Positions 47,461-58,990 of a stretch of 64,000 nt of DNA are shown piece after piece. The notes beneath the pieces are model-generated. The model made no database searches and had not been told where the DNA came from. It saw only the letters and a program-made list of their open reading frames with translations. Both the position numbers and the translations under genes were made by a program. Source of the stretch: Ancylostoma caninum (lineage: Eukaryota; Nematoda; Chromadorea; Rhabditida; Ancylostomatidae); assembly GCA_037903475.1 (NCBI GenBank), contig JBAJFG010000163.1, positions 248,001 through 312,000 on the forward strand, given 5' to 3'. Position 1 is the first letter of the stretch. The number at the start of each line of letters is the position of its first letter.

Positions 47461-47659
47461 TTGCGTGTGTGTGTGCGCCCGCTATCAAGACAGCTCCCCT
47501 ATCCTGCCTTGTGCCCTGCTCTACTTCTCTGTTGCCTCTCGTCCTTCCCTACTCTCAGCAACCTATTACCACCCTACTACTTTTTCTACTATTCTACTAG
47601 CTGATTCAACACAGCTCTAGCTGGCTGCCTAGCTGAATCTGCCGATCCTACTGTTTCAG

Positions 47660-47720
47660 ACGAGCAATCGAGCCGTTTTCGGTGTTGGTGTACTGCTGGA
47701 GAGAGGCCTTATTCCACAAG
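47660..47720 (+). CDS. ppfr-1: PP4R1 homologue exon, HEAT region
   Basis: Sixty-one bp between CTGTTTCAG| and ACAAG|GTGAGG (phase 0 in, 1 out), reading TSNRAVFGVGVLLERGLIPQ. It aligns with the human RKTSQAALLALLEQELIERF helix. Its phases bridge exactly between the exon ending at 34867 and the one starting at 48006, which is the best evidence that it is real. Confidence 0.78.
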
Positions 47721-48005
47721 GTGAGGATGGACGCCTCCCGGCATTATTTCTGGCTGGCATTCGTTATCTGCAGCTGCGCAGCGGCACAGCACAGCCGGCG
47801 CGTGTCGTTATCAGTAGTTCTCAGCGATTCGGCCATGTTTTATCGCCGGCCTTTGTTCAACAGTCTAAAAAAGGGGTGATACTTCGCTTTATGCTATCAG
47901 ATGCGTCGCTGTGATGCTGTGCCGCCTGCGAACGGCTTGCATTTCTTTAAATTTTCTTTGTTTGCCCGAATTTCGTACACGCATCAACGCTCGTGTTCGT
48001 TTCAG

Positions 48006-48103
48006 ATGCCCTTCGCAACCAGATCATTCCGATTCTGTTCGACCTCATTGAGTCGAAAGGTGATGATCCTGGGATGGAGGACCGACGTGTGGAAATTGCC
48101 GCG
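48006..48103 (+). CDS. ppfr-1: PP4R1 homologue exon, HEAT region
   Basis: Acceptor GTTTCAG| and donor GCCGCG|GTACGG (phase 1 in, 0 out) enclose ALRNQIIPILFDLIESKGDD then PGMEDRRVEIAA. It corresponds to human VCPVLIELTAPDSNDDVKTEAV: a helix pair with the typical P-x-L-x-x-L-I pattern, an acidic loop and a V-x-x-E-A helix start. Intron to the next exon is 1.3 kb. Confidence 0.88.
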
Positions 48104-49408
48104 GTACGGGCGCAGTTGTGCTCACGTTGTGTGTGCTACGTATGTGTACGTGTGTGTATGTGGGTGCACGTCGTCCTCTGTCGTTCCCTCGTTCTGCTTG
48201 CCACCAACCCACCACCAAAACTGCTGCTCGCCGTCGTCGTGGTTGTGTTGTTCGTCGCTCTGCCGCGGGTCTTTTCCGCAGGCTCCCGGCACACAACTCT
48301 CCGCCCTCTGAGTGTATGCATTGCATTTATTCTCGAAAGAAACACGCGCTCAACACACGCGAGGCTGCGTGTCGTCTGCGGAGTGCACAGACGTCCGCGC
48401 CAGGGTGCACGAGGGCGGCGGAGGGTGCAGGGAGCGGGCAGGCGGCGAAGTGGGTGCGCGCGGCGACGAGAGCACAGCGTCATCGCCAGTCGTCTGAAAC
48501 GTGCGGAGAGAGTGCGAGTTTTTTGGAGGGTGAAAGACATGGGTAGTGAGACGCTTTGTTCTGGCCGTATCACTATTCTGTTTTTCGCCCTTTGAATCTA
48601 CGCAAAATGCACTTCCTCTCCGCCGATCCCTCCCTCATCTTCCTTAATTGCCTTTGTTTTCTTGCCGATCCTCGTTACCGCCGTCACCGTCCATCCTCTG
48701 CGTTTTTTTGCGGCCTCTCTCTACCAATCTGTAAAGAACGGGTCATTTTCAAATGGCTCTCGTTTCGGGACCTCCAACCAACCCTTCCTCCCCATCCGTT
48801 GGCAGCAGGCTTTCTTTTTCTAATTTCATCTGCGAGTGCGCGTTTGGTGTGCGCTGGCGTCGGCGACCGGCTGTTACAGGGCATCAACGCAGCTGCCGCG
48901 TTTCTCTTTCTCATTGTCTCGTCACTTGTTCCCCCATTACTCGCAGCAGTTTGTTCGGTCCGGTTGTACGCGCGTACCCTCTCTTTTCTTTAATTTGTTG
49001 CGAGCGATGTAACACTCTCTGTTCTCTGTTACCTTGGTTGCTATTTACATGTTAGCAACGATGATGCTTGACGCTGAAGGGTGTTTGTGGTATCTATCTG
49101 TCCGTAAGTGTGTTCACGAAAGTGTGTGTGTGCGGAGGGAGGAGAGTTTCATGTCCTCAACACCGGCACGGCACGTCAAAGTGGTGGGTGATTTGTCGAC
49201 TTGCTCATATCACAGCCAGCTTTGATGTGCTGTAATGGGCAAAGGGGCGTCTCCTTCTTCTTCTTACTTACTGTCTGTTTACTGACTCTGTCTACCTGTA
49301 AGTGTGTGCCTCTATCCCCATGTTTTCCTGTTCTTTTTCAACTTCAACTTCTGACTCTTCCAGTCCCCCATGCCCATTATCTTGCCTCGCCTTGTATTGG
49401 TGTTTCAG
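48104..49408. other. Intron with TG-rich and CG-rich tracts
   Basis: Contains a TGTG/TACG-rich tract at 48126-48175 and pyrimidine-rich CG-containing sequence to about 49000. Long ORFs on both strands (up to 200 codons) overlap each other and end arbitrarily, so I treat them as compositional. Confidence 0.4.
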
Positions 49409-49522
49409 GTGCTGTGTCGTGTCGTTTCCTCTGGGATGATCACCGATAAGCGATGGCTTTTCGATAACTTCATCGCCGACTACAGCCGATTCCTCGAACA
49501 CCATGTGGTCCACATTCGAAAA
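49409..49522 (+). CDS. ppfr-1: PP4R1 homologue exon, HEAT region
   Basis: Thirty-eight codons between GGTGTTTCAG| and CGAAAA|GTAGGC, phase 0 on both sides: VLCRVVSSGMITDKRWLFDN then FIADYSRFLEHHVVHIRK. It aligns with human IMCKMAPMVGKDITERLILPRFCEMC...FHVRKV. The closing HIRK/HVRK is a conserved HEAT inner-helix start. Clear homology and clean splice sites. Confidence 0.92.
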
Positions 49523-52500
49523 GTAGGCGTCCGCGAGGGAGTTTTCAGATCCGTGGGGCTGAAGAGTCGGATTGACAGTGTGCACAAGCGTCCCAGAGTG
49601 CTACACAAACGCAGAACAAACACAGCGCTGGTGGGGTGCAGACACAGAGACGGGAAATGAAATGGATGACTGTGGATGACGGCAAGGGGTTGAAGAAATG
49701 CGCGCGGCGGCGAGTGGGGGGAAAGTTCGTGATGAGGGAAATAAGGAATCGGGAAAGGAAGCGAAATTCGGCAAAACACGTCTACATGCGTGCCCGTCGA
49801 ACAAACAGCATGCCAGCGAGCTGCACTTGCATGTGTGTCGGTAAAAGTGCGTCGGGCAGAAGTATCGATTCTCGCGTGCCGTCATCGTCAGTGGTGGCAT
49901 CAGCTGACGTATCGGAAATTAATGCACGACGTTGAACTGGTGAAACTACGCGCCCTTGCCGCGATTTGATTATTTTGCAATTTGTGCTTACTGTAGCGAG
50001 CGTTAGGCACTGTTATTTGTTGCTTTTAGATGTTTTCCAACGAGAGCTTTTAGCTGTTTTCTTGCCGAAAAACTAGTTTCCTCCCGTTTTTCGCTTTCTC
50101 GAGAGGTAAATCTGTTGTACTCTTAGTCAATAGCATCCGGATTTTTTTTTCAAAATTTTATTAGTAGCACAACTTTCCTGTTCAGAGATGTTTATAGAAA
50201 CTTTTTGAGCAAGTACGACTTGTTATGCCTTTTGTATGACTTGCTTCGTAGGACAGACTGTAGAAATTTTTATATGGAACTAGTTCAATCTGCGTTCCAT
50301 ATTTATTAATTCAACATCCACTGTTGTCGTCTTTGCAGTCATTTTGAGCAGTATCTCTTATACAATTTCCCATGGAATTAGGAATTATTTCGTTGTTTTG
50401 GCTGTTTTCTAGCGACCTTGAAATTTCGTCTTTACTCCGCTTGCCAAAGAATGGGCTTTTTTTCGGTTCAAGTTGTTAGGTTTCAGTTAATACGTGATTT
50501 AAAAAAGAACTTATGGGACGGAAACTAAAGAACGGAGCAAGATCGTGCTAAATCTCATCTCACCATTTACATTGGTGGAAGTGGCCTAGCAAGCCAGGAA
50601 AAAAATGTTACACCGACATTTTTTTTGTTTCTTATTGCTATTTATCTATTCAGCTCACTCGTAATGAGGAATTGCTTGTGCGAAAATGAAGGGCAGCAAA
50701 TTTATTTAGTCCACATACGCAGAAATCACTCAATTTGTCTAGGCGCATTTGTGGATTGTGTCGTTAAGTGATGGCTAACAAGCTAGTGTAATGGAGTGGA
50801 GTTCTTTTCGAATCTGAGCTCATTTAGACAATGTTCAGATTCTAAATAACGTATAGTCCAGGGAACGGATGAACTGAATGGCACTCACTTAGTAATTTTA
50901 ATTGCCCTGCGTTGATTTGTGTTCGCATTTACCAGAGGGTAGTCCTCTTCCTTAATGGGCATTCGCCATTCATTCACTAGGTATCTGTGAGGTTTTTGAG
51001 CTGGCGCCGGTTTTTTTTTCGCTGCCGCAGCGCTCGCTCGCCAGATCGAATCACTGCATGTGGCCTGCTGTGTGTTTGCGATGTTTCGCATCATATGTGA
51101 ATCGAAGCGGAGGGGCAAAAATGCGGAGAAGTCTGCCGAAAAAAAGTCGAGCGAAGTTGGTCGGCGGGCACGGAACGACGGATTTGCCGGGGGAATGACG
51201 AACATGACACTGGGGAAGTGAAAAGAGATTGAAAAAAAGATTAAAAAAGAAAGGAAAAGATTATAACAGTACATAGGCCTGAGACGGATTGATGTTCCGA
51301 CTTTTTCTGTGTTACAAGCTGTCTGGGGGCTTAATCTACGTCGGATGCTTTGAGAATAGAAGTGCTGTGTTGGATATGTTTACAATATGGATTATTTTCT
51401 TACGGTGTTTGATCTCATTGAAGAGATTCGGAGGCGGATCTGTGCGCCTTAAGTCTCGACAGTAGTGACTATAAGTAGTTGTAAATCCTAAGGGTTGCTA
51501 ATAGGCCTCTCTGTACAAAATCTCATGGACGGAACTTGATAATATTGGAGCTGAATTTAACCAGAAAAGTAGCTTGAATATACTGGTGAGTCACGATGGT
51601 CCCTTTGTATACTTTTTTTCTAGAAGAGTGTGTAGTAAGTGCGTTGCGCAAGTTCACTTCAGGGAATGTACAGTGGAATCAAAAGTGCTCAAGCTTAACT
51701 AGAAATAGCTGAAAATTCTTGGTAAAGTGCTAAACAAGGATAGAATCATTGTATACAATTAACTGTGAGGATCGTTAGGCTAATTTCGAGGCTTTGACTG
51801 ATGTGTAGAAGGACATTCGAAGGAATAAAGTGACGGCATTGCACATTTCATCCAGAGGTAGGTGCTCATTTGTGCTTTACGAACACTTTTGAAAATTGCC
51901 TTTTATACTCCCCACTTAACACAGAGTAGCATGGGGATATACTGCGATGTTCAATTATCTCAAATTGTCGCGTGGATGTCAAACACATGAACTTGTTAAG
52001 TTGCTGGAGAGGGAGAATAAAGAACAGTAATGGTCAGCAAAGATGTGTATTACCGTGGAAAATTCTCACTGCATCAGATTATGCAAAATTGATTGCTCCT
52101 TGCTAACTGTGTGGAAATTAGGCAAGCAAGTCCCTAGGTCCATATGTTGGAATAAATGAAAGTGAGCACTGAATGGAGTATAGGAGTTACCTGTTTAAAT
52201 AGACGATGTGCAATATATACTTTGGATCAGATTGATCGAGCATCTGATCATGCGAATGACTCGCTCAAACGCAACCCAAATGAAAGTCCGACTTAATCTC
52301 GAGTCTGAGCATTCGAAGTCGAATGTTCAGAGAGGTCTATTCAGATTTATTGGAGTTTTAAATATTTCAAAATTTCTCGAACTATAGTGAAAGTCATCGT
52401 TGTTGATAACGTACCGAAAATCATTCTGGGTTTGGAACAATGAGCAACTTAGTTTTTCAAATAGGAAGGCCTTGTTTCTGAGCTGGATGCTATGTTAAGA

Positions 52501-54318
52501 CAACCTAAGCAATTTAGCACGGCATAACTGAGTAGATTCTCCATAATAATATCCCAGATGACTCCTTTCTCCCCATTGTTAGACGAGTTTACTTCTAGGT
52601 GGCATATGAAGCGCGACGTTGCACTTTTTGTAGTAACGAAAGGGCATAGTTGCCCTATTTTTTCAACCACCATTTGAAAAAAAAGTGAATTGCCAGGCTT
52701 CTACCCTTAATGTCAACATAATTCTTCTCTAAAACGCAGCACAAACTGCATGCTCGACTATTCAGCACTTCGAGAATTGCAGCGTTTTTCAGCATATCTT
52801 TTGTTTAGTTCAAGAGACAGCAGCGAACAGTCGCTAATAGAGTGGAAATTTGGTTCATTAGCAACGAATCATAGCTCTAGTGAGCCAGGGTACTGATCCA
52901 GAGCCAGGTGTTCAGTAGGCATATGGTTGAACGGAATCGATTCGATTTTCGACAAGCCACTGATTCACTGAGTTGAATTTTAAGTCAAAGCAAACATCGA
53001 ATTGTAAAAGAACTCCACGACATATAGGTTTTCATCACATCGAATGATTAAAAAAGAGAGAAGTAGAGTTATTCGAATGGTTTGATATCGATATCGAGTC
53101 CACTACCTAGAACTCGGTCTAGTACTCGTGCTGCATGAATATCTATTGTCTTCGGACCCTCTGACTCACTGCAACTTTCAGAACTCTAGTTCCACCTTGG
53201 TCTTCGATCACATACATGAATGGAAGGGTGTTTTACATAAGATTCAGTTCAGAAACAAAAAATTTGTGCAGCGGAGCACCGCAAGAATTTCTAAAACCGA
53301 ACGCAACAATTCTCCAATATCCAGATTTTGAAGTAGAGTTTTAAGGCTGTTCGTTGGGTATTTGGAGTTACTTTCGTTTAACACCAATGCTGTATGTTAG
53401 AAATGCTAATTTCTCCTGGATTCAAAGATCGGTTGGCCTCAGCATTTGCGAGGTGGTCCAAAATTAGGTGTGTTTTGCTTGTGAGGGAAATTGTTTTGTC
53501 TTGCAGTCAGTCACGACTATGAGACCTTTTCCGGATATTCTACCATAAAACCATGTCATGTTTGGTCCATCATACGAGCATACATTTCAGCACCTATTGA
53601 CCTCAATTGCACGGATTTCGATCAGCAGGGTTTGGGAGTACCTGTTGCATAGGCCTGCTCTACACATCACCTGAGTTTTGTTGTTAAGTGAAGCACCTAT
53701 GGAAAGTTAGGTCAACAAGATTCAGCTGTTTTCTGCAATAATGAACACGAATATATTGATCAATTTTGTCCGAAGTTGCAAAGGGCGCGGGTCTGAAAGC
53801 CTCCGTTTCAGTTCTTGAGAAAAGAGTGGCCGAGTTGGAGCGGGTGTAGTTGGATATAATGGAATTTGGTATGCAGAACAAGTTTTGTTAAAAAAGCACT
53901 GATAACTAACAAAACAACCGTCCGGTTTTCATAATACAACTCGTCCAGGGGTTAAATGGATGCCCATCCACGCTCCTATATCTTGAGAACGATGAAGTCT
54001 ACGACTGTGCACGTTTTCTAGAATTATTGCAACCATTGTTCAGGGTCCGAGACACTCAAGATCTCTGCTATGAAAATTATCCCGGGTGCTGCCTTCAGTG
54101 CAATTGAGAAAGTAGGGGAGGATATTTACGCCAGCTACTCATGCGCCACCATTTACGATTTCGCTTAACGTCTAAGGGCCTGTCTCGAAGCTGATGAAGG
54201 CTATTTCGAGATAGTAAAAAGCGAAAGATTTCCGCGGTTAAATGCAGAAGAGCCAGAGATGAGATGTTGTATTTTGTTCAGCGGGAAATAACATTCATAA
54301 CTGTCACGACATTTTCGA
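49523..54318. other. First part of 12-kb intron, nothing recognised
   Basis: A minus-strand ORF at 50885-51274 (129 codons, ending in RYLVNEWRMPIKEEDYPL before a possible donor GTAAAT) is the only notable block. It matches no family I know. No RNA gene or tidy repeat seen. Confidence 0.4.
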
Positions 54319-54540
54319 ATGACACCAAGTTCTTTTTTTTATATGTCCTTTTGTTACCGTAGTTCTGGGCCACCCTGTGAAATATGCCCATTATTTTTGT
54401 CATGGAGGCACATTGTTGATCCTCAGTTTACGTCCCTGGATTTCTTTGTTCTCCATAATCTTAAGTTTCGTTTGTCCGCAATCCTATCCACCTGGAACTA
54501 CGCATTATGCGGTTCTATCGAACAAAGTAACACACAATAG
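54319..54540 (+). pseudogene. Possible Tc1/mariner transposase fragment
   Basis: A forward frame reads VDPQFTSLDFFVLHNLKFRL followed by AILSTWNYAL, resembling the 'SPDLNPLDFFVW..LK......YP' block around the last catalytic Asp of Tc1/mariner-type transposases, though the key SPDLNPLD motif is mutated. A related-looking region near 54090-54240 resembles 63070-63190 (GTAGGGGA, ACGCCA, TCTTAGGG words), so several decayed elements meet here. Confidence 0.35.
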
Positions 54541-56024
54541 CAAAGAAGGGGAGCATGGTTGTGCCGTACTCTCATTTGTCAGCGCTCTTTGCTGCTTACC
54601 CACAGTACCAATTCCACAGCATAGGTTAGAGTGACGCTTAGTAGCCTGTTAAGTACTTTTCATTAATTCAACCATTCTGATTTTTTGTCCTTCGCATGCC
54701 TGGTGCATCTTCCCATGTCTGCTAGAGAGCTGTTAGGACAACTGGTGAAGTGCACGAGTCCTTGGGTAGAGTACCATTGAATAGATTCCCTTGTTGTCGA
54801 TGCAGAATCTACTTTGTTGTATGCTTTGGTTTGCGGAGACGAGCGCTTTTTTCTCACATGGGAACTATTTGCAGCGGATGCAGCAATGTTTTTATGTTCC
54901 CTCCGATCTATTGTGATTACGCATATGTCGTATTCCAAAAAGGGCAACCTCTTGGTCGTCACATGCCAACTGGCAGGATGCCAACGTCCGATTGCACTGG
55001 CGAATTGCCAGTGAGGGGTATGCTTTTGCGTTGTCTGCGCGAGCACCGCTCATTTGTCACTCTGGAGGGGTCAGGAGCAAGCATAACAGGAAAATCGCGG
55101 GTTCGCCTACGTCTGCGCACGAAATGACTGCGTTTGTAGTGGTTTTGTTGGTTACCTCGCGTCGGGATATGTTTTTAGGATTGGTGATTTAGGGTTTTGA
55201 GTACGTAATAGTTTATGTGAATTAGGAGTTTAACGGTTCAGAATTGGATTTTGCCGGGAGGCCGACAGCTTCTTGCCTGTTCTAAGCTAGATTCTAGGCA
55301 AATACATTATCATGATCACTCATAAATGAGCAGAATTTGAATGAGAAGACATTTGTCTTGCGTATTTTTCGCATAGAAGATGTAGCTGTGTTCGAACAAT
55401 TTTTGAACTAGATTCAGTGAAAACGTTGACTATAGCTGATCTAAGTGTAGCGAGTAGATTGGGAAATGGAGCGTTAAAAACTTTACTACTGCTTAACTGA
55501 AAACCCACTACTGGATTTGTAAGCTCTAGATGCAAGTGTTCCAAAGTGGGCGAATTCTTCAGACAAAAATGAGCGATGACAGCTAATTGTGAGGATAACA
55601 TGAAATATTTCATTTTTTAAGGGAAATATTCAACTTTGAATGGGTTAGAAGCTAGAACCTTTCTGGGAAATTTTGTGAGCTCCGCTACAGGAAAGTCTAG
55701 GGAGCTGCACTCAGATTTCTAGTGGAATATGAATGCTTTCTACAGCAGTATATTACAGCGGTAGCAACGCATATGGTCACTAGTATTCACGATCCCTTGT
55801 GAGCGTATTTTATACTGTCAGATGAAGCCATATTTAAAGAACAGCTTGTTCTTCGAAGTTGCTGCTTGTAGTCATCTTTGAGGGTGGTACTAACGCGAAG
55901 AATGGGGCATTTTTTTTATAAAGTCTTCCAAATATATAAAATATGAAATGGGTTGTCTCGCTCGAATCCACGTCTTATGCTGAGCATGTGAGGTCCCTGA
56001 TTGGGTATTGTTAGGTCGCAGACC
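54541..56024. other. Intron interior, nothing recognised
   Basis: Short overlapping ORFs on both strands, none recognisable. A 97-codon minus-strand ORF at 55320-55613 is AT-rich and unsupported. Confidence 0.4.
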
Positions 56025-56935
56025 TACAGGGTGCGCGCGAATTATTGGCGCGTGGTTTTTTGAGCCCCAATCATTAAGGATTGAGCGAATTCATAGGCCG
56101 CTCTTTGGGTATGTTTGGTGGAGCAATACCTACCGTAAGTAACAGCATATTTGCCTTGTGACCTCTTTCCGGGTCTGTACAGACTTGGAGAAGCTTTCAG
56201 CTCAGACCACCCTTGACACGCTAGTGTTATTCCAGAAGAAATTTTCAGGATTCTTCAGGAACGAACTTCAGCCAGTCTGTTCCTATCCATTTAGTACTAC
56301 AGACCTTGTTCACTAACATATCCAAAGCGGAGCTCATAAGAATGCCAATGAAGTGAGTTACGTGGACAATCCGTTCAGGCCAAAATTCCAGGAAATCATC
56401 CGTGAAACCAATTTTGACCGAATTTTGCCTTGCAAACTGGGGACGAACGAGTTTGCAAAAGCCGCTTTTTACTGGTAGAATTAGGAGTTTTCCACGGTTC
56501 CGAAACGACTACTATATTTGCTCTTCTGATGATTAGCAGTTCCGAGTTCGCAAAAAAAAAAAGCAAAAACGGTCTGTTAGATTCAACGAATGTTTTCGGC
56601 ATGATAACCATTTGGTGGTCCAATGAACGGTAAGCCCATTGTAGTTAAGACTTAGCTGTGACCTATCATACATGTAAAGTCGGAGTTTTCTGAAGTCTAC
56701 TTCGGAAAATCTTGGAAGGAAGGGCGCTGTCACCGACCCCATGCCACCAGCGATTCGACCAGGAGATTTCCTGAAGCCCATGTAGGCACAGGAAAAGGTC
56801 ATTCAAGAAACCAGTTGATATCTACGGTACAGATGGCTCAAGGAAGGACACCAATAACATTACTTGTGATTTCGCTCAATCCTTAATGATTGGGGCTCAA
56901 AAAACCACGCGCCAATAATTCGCGCGCACCCTGTA
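56025..56935. mobile_element. 911-bp element with about 65-bp perfect TIRs
   Basis: Starts TACAGGGTGCGCGCGAATTA and ends with the exact inverse. The match continues without mismatch through GGGGCTCAAAAAACCACGCG and CGCTCAATCCTTAATGATTG, about 65 bp in all. The TACAGGGTG ends with TA borders are of the Tc1/mariner type. The interior has ORFs under 90 codons and no catalytic motif. The identical arms argue for recent insertion or gene conversion. Confidence 0.9.
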
Positions 56936-57923
56936 TATTCCGGCGTTTGGATCAGAGCACGGGTAAGATAGAGAAGAGAATGGAAGAACTACTGTGGATT
57001 CGTTCTGAGAGTGCGGATGCAGTAAAAGCAGCGCCGCTGGCAGTGGGGCAGGCAGTGCGGTTGATCTACATTTGACACACGATTGAACTTTTCTGCTTGT
57101 TTCCTCTTGTAGTTGTTCTTTCTCACAAGGGAAGGATACCAAATGTCTGTGGCACTTCAAAATGGAATGTGCCTCATAATATGAAGTTGACGATGCTGAT
57201 CTCGATTATGTTCTCCATTAGTGCCTAATACTACTGCGCGAAAAGCTATAGCCTTGTCTGTGCAGTACATTCGAAGGTACAGTTTCTACATCCACCTCCC
57301 GTGAACCCACAAAATAGGCGTTGTAGTGCAAAATGGATGCAGAATTCGCGATCAGTAGCTCAACTGAACCTGTATGCAAAATTTCAGCGAAAAAAGGCAA
57401 GAATTACGGTTAGACAATCACCCCTTGATCATTTACTACTACTACCACTCATGAGGAAACGGTCATTGGGTATAGGGTAGTTCAGGCATCTCGCAGATTC
57501 CATCCAAATTTTGCACATAGGGGTAATTTCAGGTGCTGATCACGATTATCAGCATCGTTTTGCAAGCCTCTAACATGTTAATGTCGAAATTCAACAATTT
57601 TGTTTGGTTTTCTACAGTAATTGCTGTTCATTCTACCGCAAACCTATAAGAATGTAGTGACGTCACAAAATGGATATCATTTTCGTGTTCAGCACTTCAG
57701 ATAACCCTATTTTGGAAACTTTCAGCAAAAAAGAATTCCTTGAAAATTTGGGCTCACGTGAGTCCATCAGCAGTTCCACTGCCGACGAAAACGGGGTAGT
57801 GAAGATCTTTGAAAACGCTTTCAAGCTTTTAGAATATGTATTTGCAAGTAGAAACACTTACAAAAAACTGCATAGAATAGATTTTTTAGAGAAAACCAGT
57901 AACTGGGAGAAAATGCAAAAGTG

Positions 57924-57997
57924 CGACTCCTGAGGGGAATTGAACCCGTGAGGGTATTCACGGGAACGGAGACACTTACCACTGCGCCACACTTCCT
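57924..57997 (-). repeat. tRNA-like sequence with A and B boxes (SINE-like)
   Basis: On the minus strand a TGGCGCAGTGG A box (57979-57989) and a GGTTCAATTCC B box (57936-57946) are spaced as in a tRNA, about 73 nt overall. The acceptor stem (GGAAGTG versus GGAGTCG side) and the anticodon stem do not pair, so it is unlikely to be a working tRNA. It is better read as a tRNA-derived SINE head or a pol III internal promoter inside the foldback element. Confidence 0.5.
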
Positions 57998-58332
57998 TAC
58001 CCTAACTGACATACCTTATTTTATGTATGCCTTCTTATCACTTGCGTCTGGAAAAATCAATATAAATCATTGCAGACGCGAGGCTGGGTCAAGGTCAAGA
58101 TAGTTTTGAAATCAGAGCTTCGAGATGCACAAGGCAGTGTACAATTCCCACGAGGAAGTCTCCGATGAAGCAAAGTTCCCTTGTAATTAGTAGTAGTAGC
58201 GATTGATCAAGGCGCAATTCTTTACCCGTAGTGATGCATTTTCCGCTGAGATTTTGCATACAGGGTTACTTGGACTGCTGATAACGAATTCTGCATTCAT
58301 TTTTCACGACAACGCCTACTACGTGGGGTTAA

Positions 58333-58792
58333 AGGCAGTGTCTCAACTCATGTTGGGTGCCGAGATATTCATAGATTTAGGTCCAGCTCGGAGCGCTGAT
58401 TCCAATGATGTGCTTGATGTCAGAAAACACCTTCAAAAACCCCTACTTTTAAGGCAAAATTGGATACAGGAGCGGACGAGTTTTCTTGCGACGTAGCTAG
58501 CAAAAGCGGAGCTGAGAAGCTGAGATTGCACCTTAAAATGAACTTCTCAGCAGCAGCTATTATCAAACAAACAAACGTTTCCGTGTTGAAAAACCATGCC
58601 GCACCCTCAGCAAGCTCTTACTGCGGAATGAACTCTCTCGTCCACTGGCCGAGAATTTCGAAATTCTCGGCCAAAGAAACCCGTAACTTATGGGGTTTTC
58701 GACGTTTCTAGGAAAAACAAAGTACATCGTTGTGCTCAGCGGCTCGCATTCTTTCGACTGACGAACTTTGTCCCTGAGGTGAGACACTGCCT
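58333..58792. mobile_element. TTAA-flanked MITE, AGGCAGTGTCTCA family, copy 2
   Basis: Left end TTAA|AGGCAGTGTCTCAACTCA, right end TGAGGTGAGACACTGCCT|TTAA. Both target sites are intact. It lies inside the right arm of the larger foldback element. The uninterrupted left arm of that element shows the pre-insertion layout. Confidence 0.85.
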
Positions 58793-58990
58793 TTAAGGTG
58801 AGTTGATGCAGAAACTGCTCATAATACTGCACAGACAAGGCTATAACTTTTTGCGCAGTAGTATTAGGCACTAATGGAGAACATTATCGAGATCAGCATC
58901 GTCAACTTCATATTATGAGGCACATTCCGTTATGAAGTGCCACAGACATTTGGTATCCTTCCCTTGTCAGTTCTTAGAACAACTATAAAA

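Larger units (their letters stand above)
57110..58990. mobile_element. Large foldback element with nested insertions
   Basis: The left arm (about 57110-57465) is inverted in the right arm, which is split into 58190-58328 and 58797-58990 by a TTAA-flanked MITE. Shared words include GGATACCAAATGTCTGTGGC, GAAGTTGACGATGCTGATCT, TAGTGCCTAATACTACTGCG and ATGCAGAATTCG. The centre (57466-58189) holds a tRNA-like sequence on the minus strand. No transposase ORF is evident. Confidence 0.8.

Noticed and set aside
46709..47620. 303-codon forward ORF
   Set aside because: It spans a GC-rich tract where several frames on both strands are open; composition is Ala/Arg/Cys-rich without a domain, and it ends just before a known exon's acceptor.
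47993..48595. 200-codon forward ORF extending the exon at 48006
   Set aside because: Homology to PP4R1 stops at the GTACGG donor (48103); the rest is TG-rich and CG-rich intron read through.
50885..51274. 129-codon minus-strand ORF in the large intron
   Set aside because: Ends near a possible donor but has no recognisable domain or companion exon.
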